A stretch of 46,381 bases of DNA from CAZTKP01 sp964614215 (GTDB lineage Bacteria > UBP6 > UBA1177): assembly GCA_964614215.1 (NCBI GenBank), contig CAZTKP010000003.1, positions 1 to 46,381 of the forward strand, given 5' to 3'. Every line of letters starts with the position of its first letter. The first letter of the stretch is position 1. A model generated the notes under the pieces. That model was given only the letters and a program-made list of their open reading frames with translations. It was not told where the DNA came from and did not search any database. The position numbers and the translations under genes were made by a program. Of the stretch, positions 15,941-24,963 are shown one piece after another.

Positions 15941-16842
15941 AGGCAGATAGAATAATAAGACAGATCTTCCTGTGGATCTTTTTAATTTCAATTCCGTCGA
16001 CTTTTATGTTCTGGACTCTTTTAAGTGACAGCGACGGTTATGATGAGGAGACGGAAAAAGCCTTTGGAAAAATAATAAACACAGCTTTTGAGGAAGGAGA
16101 CATCATTTTTCCTCAGATCGACTGGGACCTCAACTTCCTCAAGTATCTTGATCATGGCATAACGACGGTCTATCTGACTTTAAAGGAAACTTCCGCTAAA
16201 GATCTCAAGTACATGAAAGAAGACGGCGGAAAAGTGTTCCTTCTTCTTAAAGACGATGATCAGTGGGAGGATATCTCACAAAGGCTGAATCTTAGTGAGA
16301 TAAGTCGTAAACAGGCAGGTCACGGACTTGTGATAATTGCATCGGATGGAACAGAAAAAAACAGAAAGAAATTGCTTTTTGCCAGAGATATCGGCAAGGC
16401 GGAAGAAGTTTATTTTGAAAAAGATGACAGAAAAGAACCCTGCACAAAAACTTCCGATACAAGGTGGCAATGCGGAAAAGCCGACTGGAACTATGTGGGG
16501 GCTACGGTTGCATCGATGATGGGCAGACAGCAGAGGACGGTCTGGGCACATCCGAGAAGTAAAAAGACGCTGCATATTAAATATAAGGTACCTGCAGATG
16601 CTGAGAAACTTGTCCTTAATACTGCATTCCTTTCGGCAGCGGTAAGCTCCTCGAACAAATCTCCAGTTGAAGTGACAGTGAGTTTTGATGGGAAGAAGGT
16701 TCTGAGCTATACAAATAAAAGCATATCCAAAATATACGGCAATGAAGTGAAAATTACTGAAAATACCGAAGAAATAGACATTTCTTTCTATGTCGAACAC
16801 GATGGGCAGAGACATTTTGTATTTAACGGGTACATAGACTGA
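15937..16842 (+). CDS. Membrane-anchored extracytoplasmic protein of unknown function
   Basis: 301 residues, family not recognised. Residues about 8-28 (FLWIFLISIPSTFMFWTLL) form one transmembrane or uncleaved signal helix. The rest is hydrophilic and should face the periplasm. An alpha/beta-looking first half is followed by a second half containing WQCGKADWNYVGATVASMM, then QQRTVWAHPRSKKTLHIKYK and strands ending FVEHDGQ-type and FNGYID. That Trp/Cys region followed by RTVWAHP recalls jelly-roll-like accessory domains encoded beside PMT-type glycosyltransferases (inference from general pattern, not a firm match). It overlaps nadC by 4 bases and the following glycosyltransferase by 1 base, so it probably works with that glycosyltransferase. 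Confidence 0.75.
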   Translation: MKADRIIRQIFLWIFLISIPSTFMFWTLLSDSDGYDEETEKAFGKIINTAFEEGDIIFPQIDWDLNFLKYLDHGITTVYLTLKETSAKDLKYMKEDGGKVFLLLKDDDQWEDISQRLNLSEISRKQAGHGLVIIASDGTEKNRKKLLFARDIGKAEEVYFEKDDRKEPCTKTSDTRWQCGKADWNYVGATVASMMGRQQRTVWAHPRSKKTLHIKYKVPADAEKLVLNTAFLSAAVSSSNKSPVEVTVSFDGKKVLSYTNKSISKIYGNEVKITENTEEIDISFYVEHDGQRHFVFNGYID

Positions 16843-18518
16843 TGATAGAGCTGAAAAGTTTGAACAGGACTGATCTCATTCTGGGAATATCGATAGCTTT
16901 TTTCATTTTTCTCTATATTTTTCTTACATCTGACCTCATAGGTTTTGTTAGGGACGAAGGCTTTTATATGAAAGCAGCAGAAAGTTCAGCCGACTGGTTT
17001 GAACACATTGAGACCAGTTTTGGAAATGGAGATTTTCTGAAGCCTTTTTCAAAAAAAAGTATTGACAGGTACTTTAAGTTCAATCATGAGCACCCTACGT
17101 TCGTAAAGAATCTCTTCGGATTTTCACAGTATCTTTTTCACAGGAAGCTCGGATGGTTGAGTTTTGCAGGCTCGGCAAGGTTCGTGGCTGCGGTTTTCGC
17201 TTTTCTTACGGCTCTTCTGATCTACTACTTCGGTGCGAGGTTCTTTAACAGAACAACAGCCGTTCTGTCACCCGTTTTCTTTTTTCTGATGCCGCATATC
17301 TTTTTTCATTCACATCTTGCATGTTTTGATGTTCCCATACTTTTTTTCTGGTCCGGATTATTTATATTTTTTAGTGAGTATCTGCTTGAAAGAAAGCTTA
17401 AAACAGCTGTTTTTACTGCAGTCTTTCTCGGTATGGCGATGGGTACAAAGCACAACGTGTTTTTTGTTCCCATCATATTTTTTCTTGTCTGGACAGTTTC
17501 TGCCCTGATCTGGGGAAGGTCGGAAAAAGGCTGGAGGATACTAAAGGAATATGCTCAGAAAATGCCTGTAATATTTTACCTTTTTGTTTTCATTTCCATT
17601 CCTGTTTATTTTCTTACCTGGCCATGGATATGGTATGACACTATTGAGAGGTTTGTGGAATATCTGAACTTTCACGGAAAACACGTGAATTATACCAACT
17701 ACTATTTTGGAATGGAATTAGCTAGAGGACCGTTTCCATTCAGTTTTCCATGGGTAATGAGCTTTTTGACTGCACCTTTGCCTCAGGCATTGTTTTTTGT
17801 CTCAGGCATCTATATTTTTGTAAGAAAGATATTAAAAGATTCCAATTGTATCATTAAACAAGTCTGGATACTAATGATTACCGGGTCTCTTTTTCCCATC
17901 TTTCTGATCGCTATTCCAAGTGTTCCAATCTTCGGAGGAATAAAGCACTATTTTACAGGATTTCCAATTATGATGACAGCGGGCATCTATCTTGTTACTG
18001 GAGAAATCGAAAAGTTAGTGGATAAATATCTGAAAAACAAAAGTTCATTAATAAAAAGGTCAACTTTAGCAGTTGTTTTTGTTCTCAGTATAATGTCCCT
18101 TGTTCCTCTGAACGTTAAATTTGCAAAAAGAGGTGCGGCTTTTTATAATCAGCTCATAGGGGGAGCACAGGGCGCGGCGGAAAGTCGTATGCAGAGGAAC
18201 TTCTGGGGGTATGATATTCTGGACCTTGTTGAGGCTCTTAACGAAAAAGCTCCTTTAAATTCAACTGTTTATGTTATGGGCGGATATGAAGGTCTTAACT
18301 GGAACTCTTTTAGATTCCTTAAAAAGGAGGGGATTATCAGGAAAGACATAAGGGGAACAAATACGATAAGAAATGCGGATTTTGCTTTTTTCTTTTATGA
18401 AAAGCAGAATGAGCATATTATGAATAAGATCGCAGTGGAATTTAACAGTCTTGTACCGCTTGCTGTTTCGCAGACCGATGAAGTTTTTTATTCAGCTCTT
18501 TTCGGGAGGAAAAAATGA
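16842..18518 (+). CDS. GT39-like (PMT/ArnT family) membrane glycosyltransferase
   Basis: 558 residues with about ten hydrophobic segments. The first loop contains FVRDEGFYMKAA with an Asp-Glu pair (Asp38-Glu39), the catalytic position of GT-C family 39 enzymes. A second acidic element follows in FNHEHPTFVKN (EHP), then a long series of Phe-rich helices and MGTKHNVFFVP, a GT39-typical loop (K-x-N). A soluble C-terminal region (about 430-558) ends near the membrane surface. Such enzymes transfer sugars from polyprenyl-phosphate donors on the outer face of the inner membrane. The acceptor cannot be deduced. The start ATG shares one base with the previous stop and the end overlaps the M23 peptidase gene by 4 bases. 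Confidence 0.85.
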   Translation: MIELKSLNRTDLILGISIAFFIFLYIFLTSDLIGFVRDEGFYMKAAESSADWFEHIETSFGNGDFLKPFSKKSIDRYFKFNHEHPTFVKNLFGFSQYLFHRKLGWLSFAGSARFVAAVFAFLTALLIYYFGARFFNRTTAVLSPVFFFLMPHIFFHSHLACFDVPILFFWSGLFIFFSEYLLERKLKTAVFTAVFLGMAMGTKHNVFFVPIIFFLVWTVSALIWGRSEKGWRILKEYAQKMPVIFYLFVFISIPVYFLTWPWIWYDTIERFVEYLNFHGKHVNYTNYYFGMELARGPFPFSFPWVMSFLTAPLPQALFFVSGIYIFVRKILKDSNCIIKQVWILMITGSLFPIFLIAIPSVPIFGGIKHYFTGFPIMMTAGIYLVTGEIEKLVDKYLKNKSSLIKRSTLAVVFVLSIMSLVPLNVKFAKRGAAFYNQLIGGAQGAAESRMQRNFWGYDILDLVEALNEKAPLNSTVYVMGGYEGLNWNSFRFLKKEGIIRKDIRGTNTIRNADFAFFFYEKQNEHIMNKIAVEFNSLVPLAVSQTDEVFYSALFGRKK

Positions 18519-19609
18519 CGTATCTTTTTTCAAACCCTCAGGCAAAAAAATGGAAAACATTATTCTTTCTCTCTCTGATGCTGAATGTTATACTTGTTGT
18601 TGTCTTTTTCATGAGAGAACAAGAGGTGGAGGAAGTAAAGAAAAAGGAGCCTCTGCAGGTGTCTGAAAAGAGTGAGGAAGTTTCATCTGACAGCGTAAAG
18701 CCTGGAGAAAAGATTCCCGGAGAAAAACCTGTTAAGAAAGAAAACAGTTATAAATCCGGAGATCTTGTTTCCTCTTCAGTTACCATTGAAGACAACTTTT
18801 TTTCAGCCTTTAATTCCAGTGATGATGTTAAGAGGATCTCTGAAATGACGGGCATAGATAATCTTTCCGATATTCTTAGTGCGCACGTGGGGAGGCTTCT
18901 TGTCTGGAAACTGGTTTTGAGAACAGATGTAAGAAAGGGTGACAGTCTCAGATTCGCTTTCAGGGAGATTCCTGAAAAAGAGAAAAAAGAGAGAAAGGAT
19001 CTGCCGGATGATCTGGAAGTTGTTGCAATCGACTACTATTCGAAAAAATACGCGAAGAATATAAAGATATTCCTCTTTGAGCCTAAGGGTCAGAGATTTT
19101 CCAGGTACTATTATGATGATGGTACGATGATCGAAAAGATAATTTCGGATAATCCACCGATTAGATTGAAGGATTACATACAAGTTACCAGCCTCATCGG
19201 AGACAGGATGCCTAAGCATGACGGAGTCGATTTTAAGGCTCCGATAGGAACAAAAGTGTATTCTCCAGTTAACGGTACAGTTCTGAGAAGGAACTGGAAA
19301 ACCAAGTATAACGGATACTGTCTTGAAATAAGGGACGATAGTGGAAAGCACACGTATAAATTTCTGCATCTTAGTGATGTTATTGCCAAAAAAGGGCAGA
19401 AAGTATCTGTCGGAGACCACATAGCAAATGTCGGAAACACGGGAAAGACAACAGCTCCCCATCTTCACTATCAGATCAATATCGGTCAGAAGGGTAAAGT
19501 TCTTGATCCCTATCAGTTCCATGATACGAAAATGGTAAGTCTGGAAGGAAGCGAACTTTCAGAGTTCAAAGCCCATGTAATTAAAATGGAAAGTCAGCTG
19601 AGAAACTAG
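18515..19609 (+). CDS. Membrane-anchored M23-family metallopeptidase (LytM-like)
   Basis: 364 residues. An N-terminal transmembrane helix (about 15-33) is followed by a charged Glu/Lys/Pro linker. A middle domain of about 150 residues (ITIE..., LVLRTDVRKGDSLRFAF) resembles the LysM/OapA-like or Csd3-type domain that precedes LytM. The C-terminal M23 domain has MPKHDGVDFKAPIGTKV with Zn ligands His235 and Asp239, then GTVLRRNW, YKFLHLSDV, and GNTGKTTAPHLHYQI with His316 and Zn ligand His318. All catalytic residues are present, so it should be an active peptidoglycan endopeptidase acting in the periplasm. GGAGG lies before the ATG. It ends the overlapping run valS-nadC-unknown-GT39-M23. The next gene has its own promoter. 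Confidence 0.93.
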   Translation: MTYLFSNPQAKKWKTLFFLSLMLNVILVVVFFMREQEVEEVKKKEPLQVSEKSEEVSSDSVKPGEKIPGEKPVKKENSYKSGDLVSSSVTIEDNFFSAFNSSDDVKRISEMTGIDNLSDILSAHVGRLLVWKLVLRTDVRKGDSLRFAFREIPEKEKKERKDLPDDLEVVAIDYYSKKYAKNIKIFLFEPKGQRFSRYYYDDGTMIEKIISDNPPIRLKDYIQVTSLIGDRMPKHDGVDFKAPIGTKVYSPVNGTVLRRNWKTKYNGYCLEIRDDSGKHTYKFLHLSDVIAKKGQKVSVGDHIANVGNTGKTTAPHLHYQINIGQKGKVLDPYQFHDTKMVSLEGSELSEFKAHVIKMESQLRN

Positions 19610-19691
19610 ATTATGATCCTACACCAGAACTTAAAAAAGACTATCTGATAAAAAAAATTCCTTTATTGTATAGAATATAAGTTAGAAAAAA

Positions 19692-19720
19692 TTGACAAAA
19701 TGGGGATTGATAAATATCCT
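19692..19720 (+). promoter_or_regulatory. Strong putative sigma70-type promoter for the giant coiled-coil gene
   Basis: Perfect -35 TTGACA (19692-19697), 17-bp spacer, TATCCT -10 (19715-19720). Transcription would start near 19727, about 60 bases before the GTG start codon at 19788. The TTG of this -35 is also the first codon of the longest reading frame, which therefore cannot be the true start. Confidence 0.6.
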
Positions 19721-19787
19721 TCCCCCAATATGTTTGCTTATTAAAAGGCTTGTTAATTTAATCATATCTTACAGACAGGAGGGTCCA

Positions 19788-22700
19788 GTGAAAAGGATCA
19801 ACAGAGTTATTGCTTTCTTAATCGTGTTTTTGTCGGTACTTACAGTTTTTGCCGAAAGCAAAGTTGTTGTTGTTTCAACTTATGCCAGAAAAGCTAACGA
19901 ACAGAAACTTGCATCAAGTGTGTCAAGAAATCTGTCACTGCTTTTTTCTTCGCTGAAAGGGGCAGAAGTAGTCGGAGAGGCCGATGTTCTTTCGTCAAAG
20001 GAAAGGAAATATATCGATCGTTGTAAAGGGAACAGCAAGTGTATAATCAAGATCGCAAGAAGAGCAAGCGGTGTTGACTATATCATTCTCTCAAAGCTGG
20101 CAAGTGACAGAAAGAGAGGAACTAAGATCGTTGCCTATCTTTACGACAAAAATGGAAAGCGTCTCGACAAAAAGGGAATAACTGCTGATTACGATACCGA
20201 TGGGGAAGATCTTGCAGCTGATATGCTCAGTGCTGTCAGGTCAATGATCTCTTCAAATGTCGGCAGCTCTTCAGGTAGTTCTTCCAGAAAGAGTTACGGT
20301 TCATCAAAGAGACTCAGTTCCTACACAGATGTGAAGAATGCTATAAAAAAGGGTTTTCAGGCATACGGCAATGGTGACGTAAAGGATGCTGAAAATATTT
20401 TTAACAAAGCTGCAAACGAAATGGACTGTAACTGTAATCAGAATGCTAAGGCTAAGGATATTCTCAGAGATGTTGAGAAGGTAAGCAAGGGAATATCAAA
20501 AGTTGAAAGCAGTTTAAGTGCAAATGACTACAGAACAGCTCTTAGAGTTCTCAGTGAACTTCGTAAGGCTGACGATGCGGTCCGTGAAGCCGGATATAAG
20601 GCGTTCGTCTATAAAAAGGTTCCAAATGAACGTCATAAATATCTGCTTCCTAACGAAAAGGATGCACGTGCAGTTGATCAGATCCATCGTAGTTTCCAGT
20701 CAAAGATCGATGCTGCAAGAAAGTGGAAGACCAGAGAAAGTAGAAAGATAGATGCATGGGTAAACAGCAACATTAAGAAGAGAGAAAAAGAGATAGCTGA
20801 TCTTCAGAAACAGCTTAAAGATGCAAAGGGTGACCTTAAGAAAGCACAGGCTGATCTTAAGAAGAAGATACAGGATATGAAATACAAGTGGGAAAAAGAT
20901 GACAGCAGCCTTGAGCAGGAGATAGTAAGTCTCGAAAGTAAAATTACCATGATCGAGCAGAGAGAAAAAGGTGTCATCAAGGTTTCCAACAAAAAAAGAG
21001 AACAGGCAAAGGGAAAGGAGCTTGCAGACCTTAAGAAACAGTATGACAAGTGGAAAAAAGACTTCCAGAAAGAAAAGGATGATTATTTTAAAAAACAGGA
21101 AACACAGGAAAAGACAGAAGCTGACAGAATAGCAGATCAGATCAAGAAGCTCGAAAAGGAGAAAGCAGATCTCGAAAAGAAAAATAGAGAGACAGATGCA
21201 GAGATCCAGAAGATGCTTGATGCCTTCGATAAGGAAGAAAGAAAGATCATGGCTGCAAACGAAGCTGTAAGAATGAAGGATGAGGACGAGGATAGAAAAT
21301 ATAACGTAGTTGTTGAGAAAGAATATCAGAAAAAATTCGATGAGCTTAATAAGAAGCTTGCGAAGTATGACCAGGAAGAATCGAAAAAGGAAAAGGAACT
21401 TGGCAAGTTCGATACCGAGATCGAAGAGTTCATGCTTAAATCTGCAAATGAAATGGGTAAGATCCAGAGCGATATTGAAAAGAACAGATCAAAGATCGAA
21501 AAAGAGTATGCAGATGTAAAGGCCAAGGCTCAGGAAAAAGTTGAGAAAGAATATGAGAAAAAGCTCAATGACCTTGCAACAAAGAAATCTAAGCTTGAAG
21601 AAGAAATTGCAAAACATAACGATAAGACAGAGTCATTAAAGGCCCAGCTTGAAGAAAAGCTTATCAAGGAAAATGAGAAAGAGATCGTTGCAGTTGACCA
21701 GAGACTGGCAAAGATCGAAGAGGAAGTTCTCAAGATAGAGCAGTCTTATGAAATGAAGATCAATCAGATCCAGGAAGCTATTGCAAAAACACTTGATGCC
21801 GAAGAACAGGAAAAAGCTAAAAAGGAAAACGAGATCAGAGCTGAAGGCGAAAAGCTGATGTCGACTCTTAACGGTATTGAGGAAAAAATAGCTCAGGAAA
21901 AAGGTCGTTATGAAGAGACCAAAATGAAGATCGAGAATGAATATGCTGAAAAGAACGCTAAACTTGATGAACAGAAAATGACTCAGCAGAATAAGATGAT
22001 GGAAGCCACAGAGAGTTTTAAGGCTAACTGGGGTGATTTTGTTGCCAAACAGGTCGACAAACTTACAGCTGAGGATAATAAGATAAGAACTCAGATCGAA
22101 GACCAGAGATCTAAGATCGCTGAAGTCGAGGGAAAGTTCGAAGAGCAGAAAGTAAAGGAACTCAACTCTCTTGACCAGAAACTTGGTTCAATTGAAGAAG
22201 AGTATGCTAAGAAAGCGGCACAGGTCGAAGAAGATGTTGCCAAAGAAGCAGAAGCTGTAAAAGAAAAACTTGCGGAGGATATTAAAAAGGCCGCACAGAA
22301 GGATGCAGAGCTTGAAGACAAATTCAACAAAAAGATCAACGACCTTAATGCTGAAATGACAAAGATCGCTGCTTCATTTGATAAGAAAATGGAAAAACAT
22401 GAAGAGCAGATAGCTAAAATCGATGAGAAGTATGAAAAGCTCATGGCTCCTCATGATATTAATCCTATAATGGAAAAAATGAATCAGGCTGTTGCTGAGC
22501 TTGAGAACAAGAAGGTCGAAGAGATAAATAAGCATCAGGAACTTCTTGATGCTATTGCTCAGGCTAAAGGAAATGCTGAACAGACGATTGAAGATCAGAG
22601 AGAGTCCGTAAAGGATAAGGCCAAGCTCGCAAAGCTTGAAAGAGAGTACAATACAGCAATGAGAAAGATCGATCTCGATGAAAAGTCAACTCAGAGAAAG

Positions 22701-24947
22701 ATCAAGTTCACAGAGAGCAGTTACAACAGAAAGATCAAATTCGAGAAATCAAAATACGAAAGAGATCTTAATAAGAAAAAAGCTGAGCTTAAGAAACTTG
22801 AAAAAGAAAAAGCTCTTGAGCTTATTTCAACCAACAGACAGGTTGCAAAGATCAAAAAGCAGAAGGCGGCTGCCGTTGCTAAACAGGAAAACAAGATCAA
22901 AGCCGCGAAAGCTGCACATAAAAGAGATCTTGCTAAGAGAGCTGCAAACGCAAAGAGCATGATCGCTGCTGCAGAGAAAAAGGAAAAGGCGGTTCTTGGA
23001 AGTGTCGGCCGCAGACAGAAAAAAGTTGCTGCTCAGAAATTTGCAGAGATCAAGAAGATAAAGGCCGAGAAAGCCAATATCAACAGAAAGTATAAGGGTC
23101 TTATTGCAAAGGAAAAAGGTGACATAAATAAAGAGATCGCCAACCTTAGGAAAAAACTTAAAGGAATAGGTATATCTGTCAAAGGTTGGGAAAATAAGAT
23201 AAGTAAGGTCGATCCTAAGAAACTCGGTGAAGTGAAAGCTCCTTTCCTGAAAAAGATAGGGGAGTTAAACAAAAAGGCAAAAGCCAACAATGCTGAAAAA
23301 GCACAGAAGATAGCTGAACTTACTAAGGCTCATCAGGCAATTCTTGCAAAGCTCGGGGCTGATAAAGCTGAGGCATCTAAAAAGACCAAAGGTATAGGTG
23401 TCAGAGTAAAAGCTGAGCAGGGCAAGATCGCCAAGAAGTTTGGAGGGATCCGTGCTAAGATGAAGGCGGATATTGCCAATCTTGATAAAGAAAAGAAAGG
23501 AAAGATCTTTGAAGTTAAGAAGGAAAAAGGAACCCTTCTTAAAAAACGCGCTATTCTTGAAAAAGGGTTCAAAGGCAAGCTCACTAAAGAATTGAAAGCA
23601 CTCTCGAAACAGAGGAATATAGAAAGAGCAAAGATGAAGAAGGAACTCAAAACAGTTTCTATTCAGCTTGCAAAGCATGAGAAGTCTCATGACAGCTATG
23701 TTATGAACGAGATCGACAAGATCGATCAGAAATATCAGAAACAACTGATGGAACTTGATATGAAGCTTGGTGCAGAGAACCAGAGACTTCAGAATGCAAA
23801 TAAAGCTTTCACAAAGAAAAAGAAAGGTGAAAAAGCTGCTTACAACAAGAAATTCAAGCAGTTCCTTTTAGAAAAGAAGAGATTCAAGGGCAGCATCGAC
23901 AAGCAGATCGAGCAGGCTCAGAAAGCCAGAGATAAGAAAATCGAGGATCGTCGTAAGGACAGAAAGAAACAGCAGGATAAATGGGCTCAGGAGAAGAAAA
24001 GACGTCAGGCAGCCTTTGAAAGAAAAACAGCTGGCCTTAAGAGAAAGCTCGATATGAACAGCAAGAAGATAAATGCTCTCATGGGCAGGATCGACAATAT
24101 CAACAATGTGGGTGGAAGAAAGCTCAACGATCTTAAGGCTAAGAATCATAAGGATTCAAAGAGGATGGAAAAGATCTGGGCTCAGAAAACTGCTTCTAAG
24201 AAAGACTGGTATGAAAAAGCTAAGCAGGGTGTTATTGATAAGTATGACCAGATGGAAGTCAAAGAAAAGCAGGCCCGTGATGTTCAGAAGAAGCAGATGA
24301 TGGCAAAGAGAGATAAACTTCTTAAGAAAAAGGAGCAGAGAAAGGCCAGAAGAATGAAGGTTCTTGACAGAGAAAAGGCAAACTGGCTTAAGAAAAAGGA
24401 AAGATTTGAGAAGAAGATCGCTCAGATAGAAGACAGTATAGGAAAGAAAAACGCAGCTAAAGGTGATCTTGCAGCAAAAGATAAGGAAACTGCAAAGCAG
24501 AAGAAAGTTGCCGTACAGAAGAAGTATGAGGAGACAATCGAGAAGATCAACAAGGCTGAGCTTCAGAAAGTGAAACAGAAGTTTAGAAAAACTTTTGATA
24601 TAGAGAAGAAACGTGATGTTCAGATCACCGGAACTACAAAGAAGATCGAATCAATGATGGCTGAAGCCTATGCAAAGCAGGGCCTTAACAATCTCGAGAA
24701 AAATGATATCGCCAGAGCTAGAAAAGACTTTGTTGAAGCTCTTTATCTTGATAAGGACAGCAATACTGCAAAGGAAGGTCTTAAGGCTATAAAAACTAAG
24801 GCTCAGGCAATGTTCTGGGAAGCTTTCGGTGCGAAGGATTCCAACAAGGCAAAGGCAGTAAAGATACTCCAGATGCTTACAAAGAGTCTTCTTCCAACGA
24901 ATGAGATCTACCTTAAATCAAGGATACTTCTTGAAGACCTCAAATAA
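19788..24947 (+). CDS. Giant exported coiled-coil protein (1719 aa)
   Basis: Starts at GTG 19788, preceded by AGGAGGG with a 4-base gap. The first residues MKRINRVIAFLIVFLSVLTVFAE form a clean Sec signal with cleavage after VFA. Residues about 25-160 are an alpha/beta domain (SKVVVVSTYARKANEQ...CKGNSKCIIKIARRASGVDYIIL) like the small periplasmic domain found at the head of some PEGA or TPR proteins. A Ser-rich linker and two TPR-like hairpins follow (to about 325). About 1290 residues (about 327-1617) are almost entirely Lys, Glu, Ala, Gln, Leu, Ile and Asp without Cys, with only isolated Pro/Gly breaks: a very long coiled coil, more acidic in its first half and strongly Lys-rich later. The C-terminus (MMAEAYAKQGLNNLEKNDIA...) returns to TPR-like helices. 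No enzymatic motif is seen. The family is not recognised. The gene ends at 24947, followed by an intrinsic terminator at 24979-25011. Confidence 0.9.
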   Translation: MKRINRVIAFLIVFLSVLTVFAESKVVVVSTYARKANEQKLASSVSRNLSLLFSSLKGAEVVGEADVLSSKERKYIDRCKGNSKCIIKIARRASGVDYIILSKLASDRKRGTKIVAYLYDKNGKRLDKKGITADYDTDGEDLAADMLSAVRSMISSNVGSSSGSSSRKSYGSSKRLSSYTDVKNAIKKGFQAYGNGDVKDAENIFNKAANEMDCNCNQNAKAKDILRDVEKVSKGISKVESSLSANDYRTALRVLSELRKADDAVREAGYKAFVYKKVPNERHKYLLPNEKDARAVDQIHRSFQSKIDAARKWKTRESRKIDAWVNSNIKKREKEIADLQKQLKDAKGDLKKAQADLKKKIQDMKYKWEKDDSSLEQEIVSLESKITMIEQREKGVIKVSNKKREQAKGKELADLKKQYDKWKKDFQKEKDDYFKKQETQEKTEADRIADQIKKLEKEKADLEKKNRETDAEIQKMLDAFDKEERKIMAANEAVRMKDEDEDRKYNVVVEKEYQKKFDELNKKLAKYDQEESKKEKELGKFDTEIEEFMLKSANEMGKIQSDIEKNRSKIEKEYADVKAKAQEKVEKEYEKKLNDLATKKSKLEEEIAKHNDKTESLKAQLEEKLIKENEKEIVAVDQRLAKIEEEVLKIEQSYEMKINQIQEAIAKTLDAEEQEKAKKENEIRAEGEKLMSTLNGIEEKIAQEKGRYEETKMKIENEYAEKNAKLDEQKMTQQNKMMEATESFKANWGDFVAKQVDKLTAEDNKIRTQIEDQRSKIAEVEGKFEEQKVKELNSLDQKLGSIEEEYAKKAAQVEEDVAKEAEAVKEKLAEDIKKAAQKDAELEDKFNKKINDLNAEMTKIAASFDKKMEKHEEQIAKIDEKYEKLMAPHDINPIMEKMNQAVAELENKKVEEINKHQELLDAIAQAKGNAEQTIEDQRESVKDKAKLAKLEREYNTAMRKIDLDEKSTQRKIKFTESSYNRKIKFEKSKYERDLNKKKAELKKLEKEKALELISTNRQVAKIKKQKAAAVAKQENKIKAAKAAHKRDLAKRAANAKSMIAAAEKKEKAVLGSVGRRQKKVAAQKFAEIKKIKAEKANINRKYKGLIAKEKGDINKEIANLRKKLKGIGISVKGWENKISKVDPKKLGEVKAPFLKKIGELNKKAKANNAEKAQKIAELTKAHQAILAKLGADKAEASKKTKGIGVRVKAEQGKIAKKFGGIRAKMKADIANLDKEKKGKIFEVKKEKGTLLKKRAILEKGFKGKLTKELKALSKQRNIERAKMKKELKTVSIQLAKHEKSHDSYVMNEIDKIDQKYQKQLMELDMKLGAENQRLQNANKAFTKKKKGEKAAYNKKFKQFLLEKKRFKGSIDKQIEQAQKARDKKIEDRRKDRKKQQDKWAQEKKRRQAAFERKTAGLKRKLDMNSKKINALMGRIDNINNVGGRKLNDLKAKNHKDSKRMEKIWAQKTASKKDWYEKAKQGVIDKYDQMEVKEKQARDVQKKQMMAKRDKLLKKKEQRKARRMKVLDREKANWLKKKERFEKKIAQIEDSIGKKNAAKGDLAAKDKETAKQKKVAVQKKYEETIEKINKAELQKVKQKFRKTFDIEKKRDVQITGTTKKIESMMAEAYAKQGLNNLEKNDIARARKDFVEALYLDKDSNTAKEGLKAIKTKAQAMFWEAFGAKDSNKAKAVKILQMLTKSLLPTNEIYLKSRILLEDLK

Positions 24948-24963
24948 ATTGAGATAGTTCAGA

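Noticed and set aside
19692..19787. N-terminal extension of the giant coiled-coil protein from a TTG at 19692
   Set aside because: The TTG is part of a perfect TTGACA promoter -35, there is no Shine-Dalgarno before it, and a strong AGGAGGG precedes the GTG at 19788, which starts a clean signal peptide.
23265..23744. 159-residue minus-strand frame (and several others) inside the giant coiled-coil gene
   Set aside because: Leu/Phe/Ser-rich antisense translation of Lys/Glu codons. There is no initiation signal, and other antisense frames of the same kind overlap it.
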